DNA of 28,807 nucleotides from Oscillospiraceae bacterium (GTDB lineage Bacteria > Bacillota_A > Clostridia > Oscillospirales > Oscillospiraceae): contig JAFOBK010000106.1 of the NCBI GenBank assembly GCA_017381835.1, forward strand, positions 1 to 28,807. Reading direction: 5' to 3'. The translations under genes and the position numbers were made by a program. The first letter of the stretch is position 1. The number at the start of each line of letters is the position of its first letter. The notes under the pieces were generated by a model that ran no database searches, was not told where the DNA came from, and saw nothing but the letters and a program-made list of their open reading frames with translations. Positions 28,092 to 28,807 of the stretch are shown piece after piece.

Positions 28092-28807
28092 ATGGATCCA
28101 ATGCTCAATCAAATTCTTGCCCGGTTCCAACTGGTGGGCGCGCCCATCTCCTGTGAGCGTTACGGCTTCGGCCATATCAATGTGACCTACCTGGTGGTCA
28201 CCGACCGGGGCCTGCGCTATATTCTGCAGAAGATCAATGACCATGTATTCCCCCATGTAGATGAGCTGCAGCACAATATTGCCGCCGTGACCGCCTATCT
28301 GCGGAAACAGACCGACGAAAAGTACGGCGTACTGACCCTGATTCCCACCCTCACCGGCGAAACCTATTACCATACCGAAGAAACCGGCTACTGGCGGGTC
28401 TATGACTTTATCGAGGGCAGCATCTGCCTCCAGGCGCCGGAGACCCCTGAGGATTTCTACCAGAGCGCCATCGCGTTCGGCACTTTCCAGCAGCAGCTGA
28501 AGGACTTCCCTGCCCACACCCTTTATGAGACCATTAAAAACTTCCACAACACTCCGGACCGCTACCGGATCTTCAAGGAAGTGCTGGCAAAGGACCCCCT
28601 GGGCAGAGCTAAGGAAGTGGAAGAAGAGATCGCCTTCGCCCTGGCCCATGAAGAAGTGGGCGGCACCCTTTACCGGATGCTCCAGGCGGGAGAACTGCCT
28701 CTGCGGGTCACCCATAATGACACCAAGCTCAACAACGTAATGCTCCGGGAGGACACCCGCACTCCCCTTTGCGTCATTGACCTGGATACCACCATGCCCG
28801 GCCTCAG
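28092..28807 (+). CDS. NahK-like phosphotransferase (APH fold), C-terminus beyond window
   Basis: The first 238 codons are present; GAGGGGAAATACTT precedes the ATG. The N-terminal lobe includes GFGHINVTYLV and YILQKINDHVF with the ATP-binding Lys. The catalytic loop is RVTHNDTKLNNVML followed by VIDLDTTMPG, which closely matches the N-acetylhexosamine 1-kinase subgroup and supplies the catalytic Asp (HND) and metal Asp (DLD). It would phosphorylate a free sugar at C1 with ATP; GlcNAc or GalNAc is a reasonable guess, supported by nagB elsewhere in the window. Other APH-fold kinases such as homoserine or choline kinases are less similar in this loop. About 120 residues are missing at the C-terminus. 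Confidence 0.82.
   Translation, partial: MDPMLNQILARFQLVGAPISCERYGFGHINVTYLVVTDRGLRYILQKINDHVFPHVDELQHNIAAVTAYLRKQTDEKYGVLTLIPTLTGETYYHTEETGYWRVYDFIEGSICLQAPETPEDFYQSAIAFGTFQQQLKDFPAHTLYETIKNFHNTPDRYRIFKEVLAKDPLGRAKEVEEEIAFALAHEEVGGTLYRMLQAGELPLRVTHNDTKLNNVMLREDTRTPLCVIDLDTTMPGL

Overview
The window looks like a chromosomal carbohydrate-use region of a moderately GC-rich gut Firmicute, probably an Oscillospirales/Ruminococcaceae-type Clostridium (Faecalibacterium/Oscillibacter neighbourhood). This rests on strong AGGAGG-type ribosome sites, consensus TTGACA-N17-TATAAT promoters, clostridial lipoprotein signals, an ECF S-component and interspersed palindromic repeats of a kind common in that group. 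The genus is inferred, not shown. There are no rRNA or tRNA genes, insertion sequences, prophage genes or CRISPR arrays.

Region 1 (1-8098, all minus strand) is a LacI-controlled sugar module. In transcription order it has an RbsC-type permease, an RbsA/MglA-type ATPase, a lipoprotein binding protein, an AraA/FucI-fold isomerase with its catalytic Glu/Glu/His/His set visible, and a triosephosphate-isomerase-like protein cut by the window edge. Upstream lie a LacI-family regulator and a DUF4432 (aldose-epimerase-like) gene. Four copies of a 16-bp palindrome (consensus ATGCACYCGRGTGCAT) sit at the two consensus promoters and nowhere else that I found, so the regulon can be read directly from the sequence. 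The substrate is unknown.

Region 2 (8099-10155) has a divergent NagB-fold protein lacking a key deaminase residue, a GNAT acetyltransferase, and a 700-bp gap. The gap holds a plus-strand promoter, a three-way-junction inverted-repeat structure and a T9 terminator. Together these outline a possible ~350-nt non-coding RNA.

Region 3 (10181-15203) has an FAD protein plus xanthine phosphoribosyltransferase operon (+), then a minus-strand set: true nagB, an ornithine-cyclodeaminase-family protein and an SGNH/CE6-type esterase. A repeat-filled gap follows.

Region 4 (15204-23484) is a second sugar module built around divergent promoters at 16575-16696: a FucI-fold protein on minus, and on plus an FGGY kinase, binding protein, ATPase, permease and an unusual class-III aminotransferase-like PLP protein. 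Attenuator-like hairpins follow the binding protein and the permease.

Region 5 (23492-28807) has a MITE-like repeat cluster, an ECF S-component with a long leader that can form mutually exclusive terminator and antiterminator stems (riboswitch candidate), tandem paralogous amidohydrolases, a divergent ThrE-type exporter, and a NahK-like sugar kinase cut by the right edge.

The best leads for something undescribed are the ECF leader, the 9.8-10.15 kb RNA candidate, and the two orphan sugar pathways with their LacI operator set.
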